A stretch of 64,000 nucleotides of DNA, taken from NCBI GenBank assembly GCA_964625575.1, contig CAZVBQ010000005.1:1-64000 (forward strand), read 5' to 3'. The DNA is from UTCHB3 sp964625575. GTDB lineage: Bacteria > Bacteroidota > Ignavibacteria > Ignavibacteriales > Ignavibacteriaceae. A program made the position numbers and the translations under genes. The notes beneath the pieces are model-generated. The model searched no databases. It saw only the letters and a program-made list of their open reading frames with translations, and was not told where the DNA came from. Below, one piece after another: positions 10,101 to 18,692 of this stretch; the first letter of the stretch is position 1, and every line of letters begins with the position of its first letter.

Positions 10101-11430
10101 AAGACGCGGTGTGGTTGAGATCGTTGACAACAACGAGATCCTCCTCAGAAAGTTCGATGTCCCGTACGGTGCTGAACTTTTGGTTGATGAAGGCCAGAAG
10201 GTCAGGAAAAAACAACCACTTTACTACCACGATCCGTACAATGCCCTTATCCTTTCGGATATCACCGGTATTGTGAAGTTTGTTGACCTTATCGACAAAT
10301 TCACATATGAGCAGATCACTGATGATCAGACTGGTCACGTGCAGAAAGTTGTTATCGAGCCTAAAGACAAAACCCTCTCTCCATCAATCGTTATCGAAAA
10401 CGAATTGGGTGAAAAGAGATCGTTCAACATCCCCGCTAAAGCCTTTCTCTCCGTGGAAGAAGGACAGGAGATACAGGCCGGTACAATTCTCGCAAAGATC
10501 GCCAAACAGGCCTCAAAAACCCGTGACATCACCGGTGGTCTTCCAAGGGTTACCGAGCTTTTCGAAGCGAGAAACCCTCAGGATCCTGCAATTATTGCCG
10601 ATATCGAAGGTATCGTGACTTTCGGTGGCAAGAAAAAAGGAAGCCGCGAGATAATCGTTACAGCCATCGATGGCTCTGACGAGAAGAAATACTCGGTACC
10701 TGTTTCAAAGCACACGCTTGTTCAGGAAGGTGATGAAATACCGGCAGGTGAGAAGATCATCGACGGACCCGTGGATCCACACGACATCCTCAGGATCAAA
10801 GGTACAAACGCGGTACAAGAGTACCTCGTGAACGAGATCCAGGAAGTTTATCGCCTTCAGGGTGTGAAGATCAACGACAAGCACATCGAAGTGATTGTTC
10901 GCCAGATGTTGCAGAAGATCAAGGTTGTTCAGCCCGGTGATACCAGATTCCTCGAGGAGGATATAGTTGACAAAGCAGAGTTCATGGAAGAGAACGAGAG
11001 AATGATCGAGTCGGTTATCGTTACCGACGCCGGTGGCTCGATTCTCAAACCGGGACAGCTCGTTTCAAGGAAAAAACTTGCAGAGCTGAACCTCGAACTT
11101 AAAAAGAGAAGTAAAGCGGAGATCCAGTACCGCGACGCGGAACAGGCGACTTTCGATCACATGTTGCTCGGAATCACCAGAGCCGCTCTCGAAACTGAGA
11201 GCTTCATTTCAGCAGCTTCGTTCCAGGAAACCACCAAGGTACTCGCGAATGCTGCCGTACAGGCGAAAAGAGACACACTCAGAGGACTTAAAGAAAACGT
11301 CGTCATGGGTCGTCTTATACCGGCCGGAACGGGACTTAGAAAATACCGTGCCCTCGTTGTTAAAGATGAGGATGAACTGGCCATGGAAGAATCGACACAA
11401 GTCGAGACCGAATCCACCACAACTGCCTGA
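7186..11430 (+). CDS. rpoC: DNA-directed RNA polymerase subunit beta'
   Basis: A 1414-residue beta' subunit. The N-terminal zinc site uses Cys66, Cys68, Cys81 and Cys84. The catalytic magnesium motif NADFDGDQ places its aspartates at 471, 473 and 475. The second zinc site, around CEAKHGVCANCYG, lies near residue 880. The start ATG has an AAGGAG signal, 41 bases after rpoB. A terminator follows directly after the stop. Confidence 0.98.
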   Translation: MSLRLPENVIKDVNSITITLASPDDILDRSHGEVTKPETINYRSFRPEKDGLFCEKIFGPTRDWECYCGKYKRIRYKGIICDRCGVEVTQKSVRRERMGHIALAVPVVHIWFFKSLPSKIGNLLGFSSKELEKIVYYESYVVMNPGPTGLRVNDLITEDQYSEIQKSLPPGNDKLADNDPNKFYARIGGEAIRELLKELKIEEKFYELKEQLNKETSQQKKDDLLKRLRVIEAFRTKEDKLENKPEWMVLNYIPVIPPELRPLVPLEGGRFATSDLNDLYRRVIIRNNRLKRLIDIKAPEVILRNEKRMLQEAVDALFDNSRRGSAVRSDNNRPLKSLSDMLKGKQGRFRQNLLGKRVDYSGRSVIVVGPELKLHQCGLPKDMAYELFKPLIIRKLIERGHNKTVKSAKKVVERKDPIIWEILEKIIDGHPVLLNRAPTLHRLGIQAFQPVLIDEKAIRLHPMVCTAFNADFDGDQMAVHVPLSDEAKLEAQLLMLSSHNILSPQNGSPIVVPTQDIVLGVYYLTKKRDGDIGEGMLFSCPEEVVIAYNNKVVGLHAKIKVRIDGKMIETTVGRVIFNKIVPKEMGFYNQLLVKKSFGAFVNLMFMRLGNKVTAKFLDDLKDLGFSFAMKGGLSISFSDLVVPAEKESIINEANKKVEQVLNEHENGFITDTERYNKIIDIWTHATNDVGKVLMEKLRESNQGFNPIHMMVDSGARGSSEQVRQLAGMRGLMMKPQKSLTGQAGEIIENPIIANFKEGLSVLEYFISTHGARKGLADTALKTADAGYLTRRLVDVAQDVIITQIDCGTILGIEISALKEAGEEREPLTERIVGRVAQGDIYDPRTDELICENGQMITEEVAAVIEDAGLDSVYIRTVLTCEAKHGVCANCYGRNLTNGKLVEIGEAVGVIAAQSIGEPGTQLTLRTFHLGGTSARIATQSQVDTPVEGIVRYNRISFVEKDSIFGKVKVVTGRRGVVEIVDNNEILLRKFDVPYGAELLVDEGQKVRKKQPLYYHDPYNALILSDITGIVKFVDLIDKFTYEQITDDQTGHVQKVVIEPKDKTLSPSIVIENELGEKRSFNIPAKAFLSVEEGQEIQAGTILAKIAKQASKTRDITGGLPRVTELFEARNPQDPAIIADIEGIVTFGGKKKGSREIIVTAIDGSDEKKYSVPVSKHTLVQEGDEIPAGEKIIDGPVDPHDILRIKGTNAVQEYLVNEIQEVYRLQGVKINDKHIEVIVRQMLQKIKVVQPGDTRFLEEDIVDKAEFMEENERMIESVIVTDAGGSILKPGQLVSRKKLAELNLELKKRSKAEIQYRDAEQATFDHMLLGITRAALETESFISAASFQETTKVLANAAVQAKRDTLRGLKENVVMGRLIPAGTGLRKYRALVVKDEDELAMEESTQVETESTTTA

Positions 11431-11440
11431 CATATTTTTA

Positions 11441-11478
11441 AGGGTCCCCGGAATGGATCGGGGACTCCCTCCTTTTTT
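11441..11478 (+). terminator. Terminator after rpoC
   Basis: The stem 11444-11450 pairs with 11459-11465 (GTCCCCG with CGGGGAC) around loop GAATGGAT. The flanking GGG and CCC may extend it, and TTTTTT lies at 11473-11478. It ends the rpoBC unit. Confidence 0.85.
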
Positions 11479-11482
11479 ATGC

Positions 11483-11519
11483 CCCGCGGAATGGATCGCG
11501 GGTGTTGCTTCTGAGCAAC
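11483..11519 (+). repeat. Second and third hairpins between rpoC and rpsL
   Basis: The stem 11483-11488 (CCCGCG) pairs with 11497-11502 around loop GAATGGAT. This is the same eight-base loop as in the preceding terminator, and the shared block is twelve bases, CGGAATGGATCG. A third hairpin follows, GTTGC (11504-11508) with GCAAC (11515-11519). Neither has a T run. The function is unknown. Confidence 0.6.
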
Positions 11520-11564
11520 TCAGAGGCCATAGATAGGTTTATTTTGTAAGTCAAGTTAAAAAAC

Positions 11565-11595
11565 TTGACAATTAATTTATTTTATCCTATATTTG
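11565..11595 (+). promoter_or_regulatory. Strong promoter for the str operon (rpsL)
   Basis: TTGACA (11565-11570) lies 17 bases before TATATT (11588-11593), a near-perfect classical promoter. It can also be read as TTG, twenty bases, then TATATTTG (11588-11595), the Bacteroidota -33/-7 form. The rpsL start lies 44 bases downstream, giving a leader of roughly 37 bases with an AGGAG signal. Confidence 0.85.
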
Positions 11596-11639
11596 AAGTC
11601 TGAATTTTTTTAAGTTTTGGACAAAATCAGGAGTTCATT

Positions 11640-12026
11640 TTGCCTACAATCAATCAGTTGGTAAGAAAAGGACGCACCGTTGTGCTTTCGAAAAACAAAG
11701 CACCGGCCTTGTCTGCCTGTCCTCAGAAAAGAGGAGTTTGCACCAGAGTTTACACTACAACTCCGAAGAAGCCAAACTCAGCGTTAAGAAAAGTAGCAAG
11801 AGTAAGATTAACAAACCATATCGAAGTTACCGCGTATATCCCGGGTGAGGGTCACAACCTGCAAGAGCACTCAATCGTTCTGATCAGAGGTGGCAGGGTG
11901 AAAGATCTTCCGGGCGTCAGGTACCACATCATAAGAGGAACACTCGACTCAAATGGTGTAGCTGACAGGAAACAGGGAAGGTCGAAATACGGAGCCAAGA
12001 GGCCCAAACAACAAAAAGGCAAGTAA
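11640..12026 (+). CDS. rpsL: 30S ribosomal protein S12
   Basis: A 128-residue S12 of the decoding centre. The streptomycin-related loops TTPKKPNSALRKVA and GRVKDLPGVRYH have wild-type lysines at the positions of E. coli Lys42 and Lys87. It starts at TTG 11640 with AGGAG eight bases upstream. It is the first gene of the str operon, directly behind the strong promoter. Confidence 0.97.
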   Translation: MPTINQLVRKGRTVVLSKNKAPALSACPQKRGVCTRVYTTTPKKPNSALRKVARVRLTNHIEVTAYIPGEGHNLQEHSIVLIRGGRVKDLPGVRYHIIRGTLDSNGVADRKQGRSKYGAKRPKQQKGK

Positions 12027-12032
12027 GCAGAT

Positions 12033-12500
12033 ATGAGAAAAAAGAGAGCACCAAAAAGATATATTAAGCCTGATCCCAGGTTTGGTGATTATTCGCTGGC
12101 AAAGTTTATCAACGCCATTATGGAAGACGGCCAAAAAGAGACCGCAAGATCAGTGGTCTATGATGCATTTGCAATAGTAGAAGAAAAAACCACAAAGCCG
12201 GCGCTTGATGTATTCAAAAAAGCACTCCAGAATGTCCAGCCGGTTATCGAAGTGAGAAGCCGCAGAGTCGGTGGTGCAACTTATCAGGTTCCTATGGAAG
12301 TTCGTCCTGAAAGAAGAATGGCACTCGCTATCAGATGGCTGAAAAGATACGCTTCTGACAGAAAAGACAAGACAATGGCCAACAAACTCGCCAACGAGCT
12401 TATCGATGCCTCGAACAACTCAGGCAACGCCGTTAAAAAGAAAGAAGATACCCATAGAATGGCTGAAGCCAACAAGGCTTTCGCTCACTTCAAGTGGTAA
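12033..12500 (+). CDS. rpsG: 30S ribosomal protein S7
   Basis: A 155-residue S7, which organises the 3' major domain of 16S rRNA and lies near the exit site. Its length and the conserved RRVGGATYQVPMEVRPERR segment are typical. It starts 6 bases after rpsL. In E. coli S7 represses the str operon by binding the rpsL-rpsG junction; the 6-base junction here leaves no room for that structure. Confidence 0.97.
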   Translation: MRKKRAPKRYIKPDPRFGDYSLAKFINAIMEDGQKETARSVVYDAFAIVEEKTTKPALDVFKKALQNVQPVIEVRSRRVGGATYQVPMEVRPERRMALAIRWLKRYASDRKDKTMANKLANELIDASNNSGNAVKKKEDTHRMAEANKAFAHFKW

Positions 12501-12524
12501 GATTATTAAGAAACAGACCAGATA

Positions 12525-14624
12525 ATGAGCAAAAAGACACCTATAGATAGAGTTCGTAATATCGGTATCATGGCGCACATCGACGCCGGAAAAACCACTA
12601 CGACTGAGAGGATACTGTATTATACAGGACGTCTGCACAGACTCGGTGAAGTACATGATGGTGCAGCGACCATGGATTGGATGGAGCAGGAAAAAGAGCG
12701 CGGTATTACCATTACCAGTGCTGCTACAACCTGCAATTGGAGAGACCACCAGATAAATATTATCGACACTCCCGGGCACGTGGACTTCACAGTTGAAGTT
12801 GAGAGATCGCTCAGAGTGCTTGATGGTGCAATAGCCCTTTTCTGCGCCGTTGGCGGTGTGGAACCCCAGTCGGAAACCGTCTGGAGACAGGCTGACAAAT
12901 ATGGCGTGCCAAGAATCGCGTTCGTTAACAAAATGGACAGAATTGGTGCCGATTTCTTTAACGCTCTCGAAATGATCCGTGAGCGCCTCGGAGCCAACGC
13001 GATACCCATCGCGCTTCCGATTGGTGCCGGTGACATGTTCGCCGGTGTTATTGACCTGATCGAATACAAAGCCATTATGTACCATGATGAGTCACAGGGA
13101 AAAGAATTCGATGTTATCGAAATTCCCAAAGACCTCATGGAAACAGCCCAGAAATACAGAACAGAAATGCTCGAAGCAGTTTCTGATGTAGATGATACAC
13201 TTCTCGTCAAGTATCTTGAAGGTGAAGAGATCACCGCTGAAGAGATCAGAGTGGTTCTTAGAAAAGCCACCATCGATAACGTTATCATCCCTGTTCTTTG
13301 CGGCGCCTCTTTCAAGAATAAAGGCGTTCAGATGTTGCTTGATTCGGTTATCGCGTTCCTTCCTTCCCCCGTGGATTCAAAGGTAATTGAAGCCCATCAC
13401 ATCGGCATCAATGATCAGGTATCAAGAGTAGTTTCAGAAGATGAAAAGTTTACCGCTCTCGCGTTCAAGATCATGAATGATCCCTACGTTGGTAAACTGA
13501 CATTTTTCAGAGTTTATACCGGCAGGCTTGACGCGGGTTCCTACGTGTTCAATTCAGTCTCCGGTAAAAAAGAAAGAATCAGCCGTTTGTTGCAGATGCA
13601 CGCCAACCATCGCGAAGAGATAAGCGAGGTAAGGGCAGGTGATATCGGTGCAGCAGTAGGTCTTAAGTTTACAAGAACCGGTGATACTCTTTGTAATGAA
13701 GACGAACCGGTGGTTCTTGAAAGAATGGTGTTCCCTGAGCCTGTAATTCAGATCGCCATTGAACCAAAGACAAAAGCTGATCAGGACAAACTTTCTGAAT
13801 CGCTCTCAAAGCTTTCGGATGAAGATCCAACGTTTAGAGTGCATGTAGACGAAGAAACCGCGCAGACCATCATCGCCGGTATGGGTGAACTTCACCTTGA
13901 GATCATCGTCGACCGCCTCAAGAGAGAATTCAAAGTTGACGCTAACGTAGGTAAACCACAGGTTGCTTACAGAGAAACAATTACAGAAAGTGTGGAAGCC
14001 GAAGGCAAGTTCGTTAAACAGTCCGGCGGTCGCGGTAAATTCGGTCATGTATGGCTCGAAGTCAGCCCTAACGAACCCGGTAAAGGTTTCGAATTTATCA
14101 ATGGCATCGTTGGTGGTGTTGTACCTAAAGAGTATATCCCCGCCGTATCAGCCGGTGTTCAGGAAGCAATGCGTAATGGTGTTGTTGCCGGATATCCAAT
14201 GGTTGATATAAAGGTAAGACTTTTTGACGGTTCTTACCACGATGTCGACTCTGATGAAATATCATTCAAGGTTGCGGGCTCGATGGGATTCCAGGCAGCC
14301 GCCAAAAAAGCAAAACCTGTGATATTGGAGCCAATAGTTGCAGTGGAAGTGGTATCTCCTGAAGAATATCTCGGAGATGTTATGGGTGACCTTAACTCGA
14401 GACGCGGCAGAATCGAAGGTTTTTCCGCGAGAAAAGATGCTCAGGTCATCAAAGCAAAGGTACCCCTTGCTGAAATGTTCGGCTACGCGACTGTTCTCAG
14501 GTCGATGACTCAAGGACGCGCGATATACACTATGCAGTTCTCGCACTATGCTGATGTGCCGAAATCAATAGCTGAAGAAATAGCGGAAAAGTCTTCCGGT
14601 AGAAGATCAGCAACAACTGTCTGA
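12525..14624 (+). CDS. fusA: Elongation factor G
   Basis: A 699-residue translational GTPase that drives translocation and, with RRF, ribosome recycling. The G domain shows AHIDAGKT (17-24), DTPGHVDF and NKMD. Domains II-V follow at the usual length. It is in the standard str position between rpsG and tuf. This is the only EF-G copy in the window. Confidence 0.98.
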   Translation: MSKKTPIDRVRNIGIMAHIDAGKTTTTERILYYTGRLHRLGEVHDGAATMDWMEQEKERGITITSAATTCNWRDHQINIIDTPGHVDFTVEVERSLRVLDGAIALFCAVGGVEPQSETVWRQADKYGVPRIAFVNKMDRIGADFFNALEMIRERLGANAIPIALPIGAGDMFAGVIDLIEYKAIMYHDESQGKEFDVIEIPKDLMETAQKYRTEMLEAVSDVDDTLLVKYLEGEEITAEEIRVVLRKATIDNVIIPVLCGASFKNKGVQMLLDSVIAFLPSPVDSKVIEAHHIGINDQVSRVVSEDEKFTALAFKIMNDPYVGKLTFFRVYTGRLDAGSYVFNSVSGKKERISRLLQMHANHREEISEVRAGDIGAAVGLKFTRTGDTLCNEDEPVVLERMVFPEPVIQIAIEPKTKADQDKLSESLSKLSDEDPTFRVHVDEETAQTIIAGMGELHLEIIVDRLKREFKVDANVGKPQVAYRETITESVEAEGKFVKQSGGRGKFGHVWLEVSPNEPGKGFEFINGIVGGVVPKEYIPAVSAGVQEAMRNGVVAGYPMVDIKVRLFDGSYHDVDSDEISFKVAGSMGFQAAAKKAKPVILEPIVAVEVVSPEEYLGDVMGDLNSRRGRIEGFSARKDAQVIKAKVPLAEMFGYATVLRSMTQGRAIYTMQFSHYADVPKSIAEEIAEKSSGRRSATTV

Positions 14625-14662
14625 CAATTTAACCAAGCAGAAAATTAACAGGAGATAAGAAG

Positions 14663-15865
14663 ATGGCCAAAGAAAAATTTGACAGGTCTAAACCCCACGT
14701 CAATATTGGTACCATCGGTCACGTTGACCACGGTAAAACAACCTTAACAGCCGCCATTACAATGGCATTAGCCCACAAGGGTCTGTCAGCGGTCAGAACA
14801 TTTGATTCGATCGACAACGCCCCGGAAGAAAAAGCACGCGGTATAACAATCGCTACCGCTCACGTTGAGTATTCAACTGCCAACAGACACTACGCTCACG
14901 TTGACTGTCCGGGTCACGCGGATTATGTAAAGAACATGATCACCGGTGCTGCCCAGATGGACGGTGCCATCCTCGTAGTAGCCGCGACTGACGGTCCGAT
15001 GCCCCAGACAAGGGAGCATATCCTTCTCGCGCGTCAGGTAGGTGTACCCCGCATGGTGGTATTCCTCAACAAAGTTGACATGATGGAAGATGAAGAGCTC
15101 CTCGAGCTCGTAGAGATGGAACTCAGAGAGCTTCTCGAGAAAAACGAGTTCTCAGCTGACACACCAATCGTTAGAGGATCAGCCCTCAACGCTCTCGAAG
15201 CGGGTGCCGGCGCTGCTCCGACAGACGATCCAAGATACCAGTGCATCTGGGATCTGATGGATGCGGTTGACAACTGGATCCTTCTCCCTGAAAGAAGCAT
15301 CGACAAGCCATTCCTTATGCCAGTTGAAGACGTTTTCTCGATCACAGGTCGTGGAACCGTTGCTACCGGTAGAGTTGAAAGAGGCGAGATTGAGCTCGGT
15401 AAAGAAGTTGAACTCGTTGGTCTTGGCCAGCACAAGAAAACCGTTATTACCGGTATCGAAATGTTCAGAAAAGAGCTTGACAAAGCACAGGCTGGTGACA
15501 ACGCCGGTATTCTGATGCGTGGTGTTGACAAGAATGAGATCGAGAGAGGTATGGTACTTGCCAAACCGGGTTCGATCACTCCTCACACTGAATTCGATTG
15601 CCAGGTTTACGTTCTTTCAAAAGAAGAGGGTGGCCGTCACAAACCATTCTCGAACGGTTACAGACCTCAGTTCTATTTCAGAACAACCGACGTTACCGGT
15701 GTAGTTACACTTGAGAACCCGGATGATATCGTTATGCCGGGCGACAACAGATCAATGAGAGTAAAATTGATCTCCGAAATCGCCATGGAAGAAGGTCTCC
15801 GCTTCGCTATCCGTGAGGGTGGCAGAACCGTGGGCGCCGGAACCGTAACAAAGATCATCGAATAA
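14663..15865 (+). CDS. tuf: Elongation factor Tu
   Basis: A 400-residue EF-Tu that brings aminoacyl-tRNA to the ribosome. GHVDHGKT (19-26), DCPGHADYVKN and NKVDMM mark the G domain, and domains II and III are complete. An AGGAGA signal precedes the ATG. A 9-bp hairpin lies between it and rpsJ. Confidence 0.98.
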   Translation: MAKEKFDRSKPHVNIGTIGHVDHGKTTLTAAITMALAHKGLSAVRTFDSIDNAPEEKARGITIATAHVEYSTANRHYAHVDCPGHADYVKNMITGAAQMDGAILVVAATDGPMPQTREHILLARQVGVPRMVVFLNKVDMMEDEELLELVEMELRELLEKNEFSADTPIVRGSALNALEAGAGAAPTDDPRYQCIWDLMDAVDNWILLPERSIDKPFLMPVEDVFSITGRGTVATGRVERGEIELGKEVELVGLGQHKKTVITGIEMFRKELDKAQAGDNAGILMRGVDKNEIERGMVLAKPGSITPHTEFDCQVYVLSKEEGGRHKPFSNGYRPQFYFRTTDVTGVVTLENPDDIVMPGDNRSMRVKLISEIAMEEGLRFAIREGGRTVGAGTVTKIIE

Positions 15866-15880
15866 GAGAATCTTAATCTA

Positions 15881-15915
15881 ACACAGAACGGGAGGGTATC
15901 CCTCCCGTTTCGTGT
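15881..15915 (+). promoter_or_regulatory. Hairpin between tuf and rpsJ
   Basis: A perfect 9-bp stem ACGGGAGGG (15888-15896) pairs with CCCTCCCGT (15900-15908) around loop TAT. It can be extended outward past one mismatch to pair ACAC with GTGT. Only three T's follow, so it is a weak terminator at best. It may be a partial attenuator or an mRNA processing or stability element at the border of the str and S10 genes. Confidence 0.6.
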
Positions 15916-15936
15916 CTTAAAAAGAAGGAAACTAAA

Positions 15937-16245
15937 GTGGCCGGGAAGAAAATTAGAATTAAGTTAAAATCTTACGATCATATACTTATAGATAAATCAA
16001 CCGAAAAAATTATTAAAACTGTTAAAAGTACGGGAGCGTCCGTTTCCGGTCCTATACCGTTGCCGACACGCAAAACCATTTACACGGTATTAAGGTCGCC
16101 ACACGTAGACAAGAAATCACGCGAGCAGTTTGAGACCCGTACTCATAAGAGAATTATAGATATACACAATTCAAGCGCAAAAACAATCGATTCTTTAGGT
16201 AAACTAGATATCCCTGCCGGAGTTGACATAGAGATCAAACTCTAA
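15937..16245 (+). CDS. rpsJ: 30S ribosomal protein S10
   Basis: A 102-residue S10 of the 30S head, which also acts as NusE and binds NusB and NusG. It has the conserved PLPTRKTIYTVLRSPHVDKKSREQ region and ends as expected. It starts at GTG 15937 with an AAGGAA signal. It is first of the fused S10-spc-alpha run, 71 bases after tuf. Confidence 0.97.
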   Translation: MAGKKIRIKLKSYDHILIDKSTEKIIKTVKSTGASVSGPIPLPTRKTIYTVLRSPHVDKKSREQFETRTHKRIIDIHNSSAKTIDSLGKLDIPAGVDIEIKL

Positions 16246-16262
16246 GGGATTGCGGAGAATAT

Positions 16263-16886
16263 ATGTTAGGAATACTTGGTAAAAAAATTGGAATGTCTGC
16301 TGTATTTGATGAAACCGGAAACAGGATCCCTGTTACGATCATCGAGGCAGGCCCATGCACAGTGACCGATATAAAGACCGATGAGAAGAACGGCTACACT
16401 GCCATTCAGCTCGGCTTTGGTTCTGTGAAAGAAAAAAGCCTGACAAAACCGGTTCTTGGTCATTTCAAGAAGAACAACCTCACACCGGTCAGGCATTTAA
16501 AAGAATTCCGCGTAGATTCCGTGGCAGAGTATAAAATCGGTGACACCATTGGTATCGGTATCTTTACACCAGGAGAGAAAATCAAAGTCTCCGGAGTGAG
16601 TAAAGGTAAAGGATTCCAAGGCGTCATGAGAAGGCACGGTTTCGGCGGAGTCGGCGGTACGACACATGGTCAGTCCGACAGATTAAGAGCACCCGGTTCA
16701 ATCGGTGCGTCATCCTATCCTTCGAGGGTATTCCCCGGACAAAGGATGGCAGGAAGAACCGGTCAAGACAACGTTACCGTGAGAAACCTTCAGGTTATCA
16801 AGATCGTTGAAGAGAAGAACATAATTTTAGTTAAGGGCGCTGTTCCGGGTGCCATAAATTCAATTGTAGAGTTATACAAAAAATAG
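16263..16886 (+). CDS. rplC: 50S ribosomal protein L3
   Basis: A 207-residue L3, an early assembly protein whose long loop reaches the peptidyl transferase centre. The start MLGILGKKIGM and the loop GGTTHGQSDRLRAPGSIG are typical, as is GQRMAGRTG with the glutamine that is methylated in E. coli. A GCGGAG signal lies before the ATG. Confidence 0.98.
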   Translation: MLGILGKKIGMSAVFDETGNRIPVTIIEAGPCTVTDIKTDEKNGYTAIQLGFGSVKEKSLTKPVLGHFKKNNLTPVRHLKEFRVDSVAEYKIGDTIGIGIFTPGEKIKVSGVSKGKGFQGVMRRHGFGGVGGTTHGQSDRLRAPGSIGASSYPSRVFPGQRMAGRTGQDNVTVRNLQVIKIVEEKNIILVKGAVPGAINSIVELYKK

Positions 16887-16898
16887 TTCAGGTTAGAA

Positions 16899-17543
16899 AT
16901 GTTAGTCGATGTTTATAAAACTGACGGTACAGTCTCCGGACAGGTTGAATTGAATGATGGTGTTTTCTCGGTAGAACCCAATCATCACGTTCTTTACCTC
17001 GCTTCGAAGGTATATCTTGCCAATCAGAGGCAAGGTACACACAAGAGCAAAGAGAGAGGTGAGATCAGAGGCGGTGGCAAAAAGCCATGGAGACAAAAAG
17101 GAAGAGGCGGAGCACGTGCCGGTACAACCAGATCACCCCTTTGGGTGGGTGGCGGTCGCATCTTTGGTCCTAAACCAAGAGATTATCGCTTAAAAATACC
17201 CCGCAAAGTGGCAATGCTCGCCAAGAAATCAGCCCTCTCGCTGAAGATATCTGAAGAGAGACTGATGGTAGTTGAGAACTTCAACTATGAAGCTCCCAAG
17301 ACAAAGGATTTTGCATCATTGCTTACCGCTTTGAAATTAGACGGGAAGAAAGTTCTTTTCCTGACCTCAGAGCACAATGAAAATGTTTACAAATCAGGCA
17401 GAAATATCGAGAAAATTAAAGTTCTCAGCGCACAGAGCGTTTCTACATACGATATCCTGAATAGCCAGGTATTGCTGCTTCAGTCCGGGGCGGTAGAATA
17501 TTTCAACAATACTTATTCTAAAGAAAAGGTAGCGGCTGAGTAA
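16899..17543 (+). CDS. rplD: 50S ribosomal protein L4
   Basis: A 214-residue L4, whose long loop (around KKPWRQKGRGGARAGTTRSP) lines the exit tunnel at the macrolide site. The loop looks wild type. In E. coli L4 represses the S10 operon, but no matching leader is evident here. The stop codon is directly followed by the rplW start. Confidence 0.97.
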   Translation: MLVDVYKTDGTVSGQVELNDGVFSVEPNHHVLYLASKVYLANQRQGTHKSKERGEIRGGGKKPWRQKGRGGARAGTTRSPLWVGGGRIFGPKPRDYRLKIPRKVAMLAKKSALSLKISEERLMVVENFNYEAPKTKDFASLLTALKLDGKKVLFLTSEHNENVYKSGRNIEKIKVLSAQSVSTYDILNSQVLLLQSGAVEYFNNTYSKEKVAAE

Positions 17544-17834
17544 ATGAAAGAAGTATTAGTAAAGCCACTATACACCGAAAAGAGCGTTAAAATGCTTTCC
17601 GGAACCAAATATGGTTTCGAAGTAGCATGGGACGCGAACAAGATCGAGATTGCAAAGTCTGTCGAGAAAAAATTCGGTGTAAGCGTCATATCGGTAAATA
17701 CAGTGAAGTACAGAGGAAAAATCAAAACCTCCTTCAGGAAGACAGGAAGATTTACCGGAAAAACACCTCGGTTCAAGAAAGCCTATGTTACTCTTAAACA
17801 GGGCGACAAGATCGAATTATTTGAACAAGCATAG
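17544..17834 (+). CDS. rplW: 50S ribosomal protein L23
   Basis: A 96-residue L23 at the tunnel exit, docking site for trigger factor, SRP and SecYEG. The N-terminal PLYTEKS and the basic KTSFRKTGRFTGKTPRFKKA segment are typical. It starts immediately after the rplD stop, so translation is probably coupled. Confidence 0.97.
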   Translation: MKEVLVKPLYTEKSVKMLSGTKYGFEVAWDANKIEIAKSVEKKFGVSVISVNTVKYRGKIKTSFRKTGRFTGKTPRFKKAYVTLKQGDKIELFEQA

Positions 17835-17855
17835 TAGCAGACCGGAGTTTCAGAA

Positions 17856-18680
17856 ATGGCAATAAGAAAATACAAGCCCACTACCCCCGGCACGAGGTTT
17901 AGATCCGTCTCGGAATTTACCGAGATCACCAAGACCACACCGGAGAAGTCACTTCTTCTCCCATTGGACAAATCGGGCGGTAGAAACAATCATGGTCGCG
18001 TAACTGCCAGACACAGAGGCGGTGGCCATAAGAGACAATACAGAATTATCGACTTTAAGCGGAACAAATTTGGTGTTCCTGCCACGGTCGCATCGATAGA
18101 ATATGATCCTAACCGTACTTGCAGAATTGCGCTTCTTCACTACGCTGACGGCGAAAAAAGGTATATACTTGCTCCCGCCGGCATCAAAGTTGGTCAGAAG
18201 ATAGTATCGGGTTCCGGATCAGAAATTAAAGTAGGTAACGCGCTCCCATTGAAAGAGATCCCTGTTGGTAGCTTTATCCACAATGTGGAATTGAAGCCCG
18301 GCAAAGGCGGTCAGCTTGCAAGAAGTGCAGGATCATCGATCCAGCTCGTCGCGAGAGAAAAAGATATGGCAACCCTTAAGCTCCCTTCAGGCGAAGTGAG
18401 ACTCGTTAGAGTTGAATGCATGGCTACTTACGGTGTTGTTGGTAACGCTGATCACGAAAACATCAGCCTCGGCAAGGCCGGCCGTTCAAGATGGCTCGGA
18501 TACAGACCTTACAGCCGTGGTGTTGCCAAGAACCCGGTTGACCATCCGATGGGTGGTGGTGAAGGAAAAACATCAGGTGGCGGGCATCCTGTTTCACCTT
18601 GGGGTCAGGCAGCTAAAGGTCTTAAGACCCGCAAGCGCAAGAATCCTTCGAACAGATACATTGTTAAACGTAGAAAGTAG
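17856..18680 (+). CDS. rplB: 50S ribosomal protein L2
   Basis: A 274-residue L2, needed for subunit joining and peptidyl transfer. The conserved C-terminal segment with DHPMGGGEGK includes the histidine equivalent to E. coli His229. Length and ends are normal. It is 21 bases after rplW and 12 before rpsS. Confidence 0.98.
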   Translation: MAIRKYKPTTPGTRFRSVSEFTEITKTTPEKSLLLPLDKSGGRNNHGRVTARHRGGGHKRQYRIIDFKRNKFGVPATVASIEYDPNRTCRIALLHYADGEKRYILAPAGIKVGQKIVSGSGSEIKVGNALPLKEIPVGSFIHNVELKPGKGGQLARSAGSSIQLVAREKDMATLKLPSGEVRLVRVECMATYGVVGNADHENISLGKAGRSRWLGYRPYSRGVAKNPVDHPMGGGEGKTSGGGHPVSPWGQAAKGLKTRKRKNPSNRYIVKRRK

Positions 18681-18692
18681 TAGAGAGTAAGT

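Noticed and set aside
12620..13315. Antisense open frame of 231 codons in fusA
   Set aside because: It is a shadow of an intact EF-G with a Ser/Thr-rich, low-complexity translation and no ribosome binding site.
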